From an uncultured bacterium (lineage in GTDB: Bacteria > Cyanobacteriota > Vampirovibrionia > Gastranaerophilales > Gastranaerophilaceae), in NCBI GenBank assembly GCA_947428835.1, contig CANENE010000005.1, positions 62,001 through 126,000 on the forward strand: a DNA stretch of 64,000 nt, written 5' to 3'. The notes under the pieces were generated by a model that had not been told where the DNA came from, did no database searches, and saw only the letters and a program-made list of their open reading frames with translations. This document shows, piece after piece, positions 61,657 to 64,000 of this stretch. Within the stretch, counting starts at the first letter, position 1. Each line of letters starts with the position of its first letter. A program made the position numbers and the translations under genes.

Positions 61657-63315
61657 ATGAGAAGCGATATTTTAAAAACAGGTGTAGAACACGCTCCGCA
61701 TAGAGCTCTTTTGTATGCAGGAGGGCTTTCAGACAAAAATATAAAAAAACCATTCATTGGAATTGCAAGTTCTTTTTCGGATTTAGTCCCCGGGCACGCA
61801 GGTATGCGCGAACTTGAAAGACAAATTGAAAAAGGAATTCATTCAGGAGGCGGACAAGCTTTCATTTTTGGCGTTCCTGCCGTTTGCGATGGTATCGCTA
61901 TGGGTCACAGCGGAATGAGATATTCTCTTCCAAGCCGCGACCTTATTGCAGATTGCGTTGAAACAGTAGCTTCCGCCCATCAATTAGATGGCCTCGTTCT
62001 TTTAACCAATTGCGATAAAATCACCCCCGGAATGCTAATTGCAGCTTTAAGATTAAATATTCCATCCATTATAGTAACAGCAGGGCCAAGCTTAGAGGGC
62101 CACTGCAAAGGCGAAACCTTGACATTTATAAGAGGTTCATCAGAAGCTGTGGGACGTTATAGAATAGGTGAAATTTCTTTAGAAAAACTCTGTGAAATGG
62201 AACATTGCGCTTGCCCGACTATCGGCTCCTGCCAAGGGCTTTATACAGCAAACACACTGGCTTGCCTCACGGAAGTTATGGGGATGAGCTTGCCATATTG
62301 TGCTACAGCTGCCGCTGTTTCATCTAAAAAGAAAAGAATAGCTTTTGATTCCGGATATACAATATGCGAACTTATTAAAGGAAATATTCTTCCAAGAGAT
62401 ATCGTAACCAAAGATGCCTTAAGAAACGCTATCATTGCTGACCTTGCTTTAGGCGGCTCCACTAATTCTATTTTGCATCTTTTAGCTATTGCTCAAAGTG
62501 CTGATATAGATTTATCTTTAGATGATTTTGAACAATTGAGCAATATTATTCCACAGATAATAAAGCTTGACCCAAGCAGCACTTTAACTATGACAGACCT
62601 TGATAATGCAGGAGGAATCCCGGGTGTATTTAAGACATTATTCGGTAATACCCCCGAATTTAAAGATTGCAAAAATTTATTGGGCCTAAAAGTTTCTGAT
62701 ATTGCAAAATCTGCCTGGGTAGATAATAATGTTATAAAACCTCTTGATAACCCGATTACAAATGACCCCGGTTTAGCTATACTTCACGGCAACCTTGCTC
62801 CTGATGGTGCTGTTGTTAAAATTTCAGGAGTAGATAAAGACGTTTTCACCTTTAGAGGCAAGGCGAAAGTCTATAACCACGAAGAAGATGCTATGAAAGC
62901 TATTGAAGATGATGTGGTTGTTGCAGGAGACGTTGTAGTTATCCGCTATGAAGGCCCTAAAGGAGGCCCCGGAATGAGAGAAATGCTTGCGCCGACTTCC
63001 CTTTTAGTCGGTAAAGGCTTAGGTAAAAAATGTGCTCTTATAACAGATGGCAGATTTTCAGGGGGAACACGCGGACTTTGCATCGGTCATATTTGCCCTG
63101 AAGCATGTATGGGAGGCACAATAGGACTTATTGAAGATGGCGACACAATTGAAATTGATATAAATAAAAGAACCATAAATCTTCTTGTAGATGAAAATAT
63201 CCTTGAACAAAGGAGACAAAGCTTCAAACCTTATCAAAATGAAGTTCCAAAAGGATATCTTTCAAAATATCAAAGAAGCGTAACACAAGCAAATAAAGGT
63301 GCTATTGCACAATAA
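61657..63315 (+). CDS. ilvD: Dihydroxy-acid dehydratase
   Basis: 552 residues. Cluster ligand Cys lie in [10 protein letters not shown] and [15 protein letters not shown], with the C-terminal [24 protein letters not shown]. It acts in valine, leucine and isoleucine synthesis and bears a 2Fe-2S or 4Fe-4S cluster. GGAAGGAAA lies before ATG. It is followed by an MlaD gene 8 bases later. Confidence 0.97.
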   Translation: MRSDILKTGVEHAPHRALLYAGGLSDKNIKKPFIGIASSFSDLVPGHAGMRELERQIEKGIHSGGGQAFIFGVPAVCDGIAMGHSGMRYSLPSRDLIADCVETVASAHQLDGLVLLTNCDKITPGMLIAALRLNIPSIIVTAGPSLEGHCKGETLTFIRGSSEAVGRYRIGEISLEKLCEMEHCACPTIGSCQGLYTANTLACLTEVMGMSLPYCATAAAVSSKKKRIAFDSGYTICELIKGNILPRDIVTKDALRNAIIADLALGGSTNSILHLLAIAQSADIDLSLDDFEQLSNIIPQIIKLDPSSTLTMTDLDNAGGIPGVFKTLFGNTPEFKDCKNLLGLKVSDIAKSAWVDNNVIKPLDNPITNDPGLAILHGNLAPDGAVVKISGVDKDVFTFRGKAKVYNHEEDAMKAIEDDVVVAGDVVVIRYEGPKGGPGMREMLAPTSLLVGKGLGKKCALITDGRFSGGTRGLCIGHICPEACMGGTIGLIEDGDTIEIDINKRTINLLVDENILEQRRQSFKPYQNEVPKGYLSKYQRSVTQANKGAIAQ

Positions 63316-63323
63316 AAGACAAA

Positions 63324-63980
63324 ATGAAAAATTCAATTGCAATTGAAATATTTATTTGGACAGTAGTTTTTGCCTTATTTTTCACAGGCTTTATATTTCT
63401 ATACTCTAAAGTTTTTGTAGAGCCAAATGTCTATACAATTGAATTTAAAGACATAGATGGGATTACAAAAGGCTCTCCTGTTCGCATAATGGGAATAACA
63501 GCAGGCCACGTCAGAAAGCTTGAAACAAGAGATAAATATATAAAAGTTCAAATAATTATTACCAAAAAAGACGTAAAAATTCCAAACGGAACTGCAGCAA
63601 GAGTAGAATTCTACGGGCTTGGGGGCTCTAAATCAATTGAGCTTATGCCGCCTGATGGCTCCTGCGATGTCGGAATTTTGACTACAGATACCATAAGAAT
63701 AGCAGACGTTGCAAGAGAAGCTACAAATTTTGTTGAAATTCTTGAATTTATAGAAAAATATATAAAAAGCCTTGATATAACAAGTGCCACAAAAGCACTC
63801 TATACTATTTCGGATTTAAAAAGTGATTCTATGCAATCTGCTCAAAAAACTATGGCAGAATTTGGAAATGATATAAATAATAAAATCCATACAATAAAAA
63901 ACAAGCAGACAGACTTTACAAAAAGCATAAAAAATATTAACGGAAATGTTGAAAAAATCAATGAATTTATAAAAAAATAA
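63324..63980 (+). CDS. MlaD/MCE-domain protein
   Basis: 218 residues. One N-terminal helix (7-28) precedes an MCE domain (about 35-115, YTIEFKDIDGITKGSPVRIMGITAGHVRKLE; ARVEFYGLGGSKSIELMPP). A helical tail (about 130-218) follows. It is a second MCE protein besides 20872. It lies 8 bases after ilvD, so co-transcription is possible although the functions differ. Partner mlaE/mlaF genes may follow outside the window. Confidence 0.88.
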   Translation: MKNSIAIEIFIWTVVFALFFTGFIFLYSKVFVEPNVYTIEFKDIDGITKGSPVRIMGITAGHVRKLETRDKYIKVQIIITKKDVKIPNGTAARVEFYGLGGSKSIELMPPDGSCDVGILTTDTIRIADVAREATNFVEILEFIEKYIKSLDITSATKALYTISDLKSDSMQSAQKTMAEFGNDINNKIHTIKNKQTDFTKSIKNINGNVEKINEFIKK

Positions 63981-64000
63981 TTTTTATGATATGATTTTTT

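Overview
The window is a contiguous piece of an AT-rich bacterial chromosome using the standard genetic code. It looks like a non-photosynthetic cyanobacterial relative of the Vampirovibrionia/Melainabacteria (Gastranaerophilales) type. The arguments are MinC-MinD-MinE together with SepF, NifS/NifU as the apparent housekeeping Fe-S system, MlaD-like proteins, desulfoferrodoxin plus ferritin (anaerobe), a GH57 branching enzyme plus a GH77-like enzyme, and several lineage-type proteins that share an N-terminal I-S-F-K-like motif. This placement is inference from gene content; no database was searched.

Layout. 0-4 kb: end of an unidentified gene, yggS-sepF, dCMP deaminase, an anchored vWA protein, tRNA-Val(GAC), then a gene-poor repeat island. 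4-16 kb: secG, hisH with a DapL-like aminotransferase, hpf, a radical SAM protein, dxs, a DJ-1/PfpI protein, a desulfoferrodoxin-ferritin pair, nth, trxA, a glutaredoxin and a TPR-nifS-nifU operon. 16-27 kb: argS and tRNA-Ile(GAT), followed by an accessory zone. That zone holds small phage-like ORFs, a DUF6602-like nuclease with a frameshifted start, a decayed YgiN-like monooxygenase, an MlaD-like protein, a GH77-like enzyme, a DUF1643 gene broken by three frameshifts, and a tRNA-Val(UAC) locus with a broken tRNA and a palindromic element. 27-31 kb: a type III/flagellar export gene set with an SctQ-like C-ring protein followed by fliO-fliP-fliQ-fliR. 31-45 kb: bioY-rimI-speD, a response regulator coupled to a Ctp protease, nitroreductase, alcohol dehydrogenase, rpsU, nadK-recN, a helical-repeat protein, adenosylhomocysteinase, yidD, an ATP-grasp protein and glmS. 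45-50 kb: a PilM-PilN fusion with PilO, rlmB and a primary-type sigma factor. 50-52.5 kb: a second accessory patch with small XRE regulators, two frameshifted small genes and a long palindromic repeat. 52.6-64 kb: GH57 branching enzyme, a membrane protein of unknown family, minC-minD-minE-rplI, a second Ctp protease, ilvD and a second MlaD protein.

The core genes are intact, while the single-base deletions concentrate in the two accessory patches. The most interesting signals are: (i) a shared N-terminal I-S-F-K-like motif on otherwise unrelated proteins, one of which seems to start at ATA; (ii) an SctQ-type protein with an internal ribosome-binding site and start, in an operon that also carries fliO and an extended fliQ; (iii) adjacent desulfoferrodoxin and ferritin that have both lost canonical metal ligands; (iv) a MinE with a long acidic tail; and (v) nested palindromes and decayed tRNA sequence in the gene-poor stretches.
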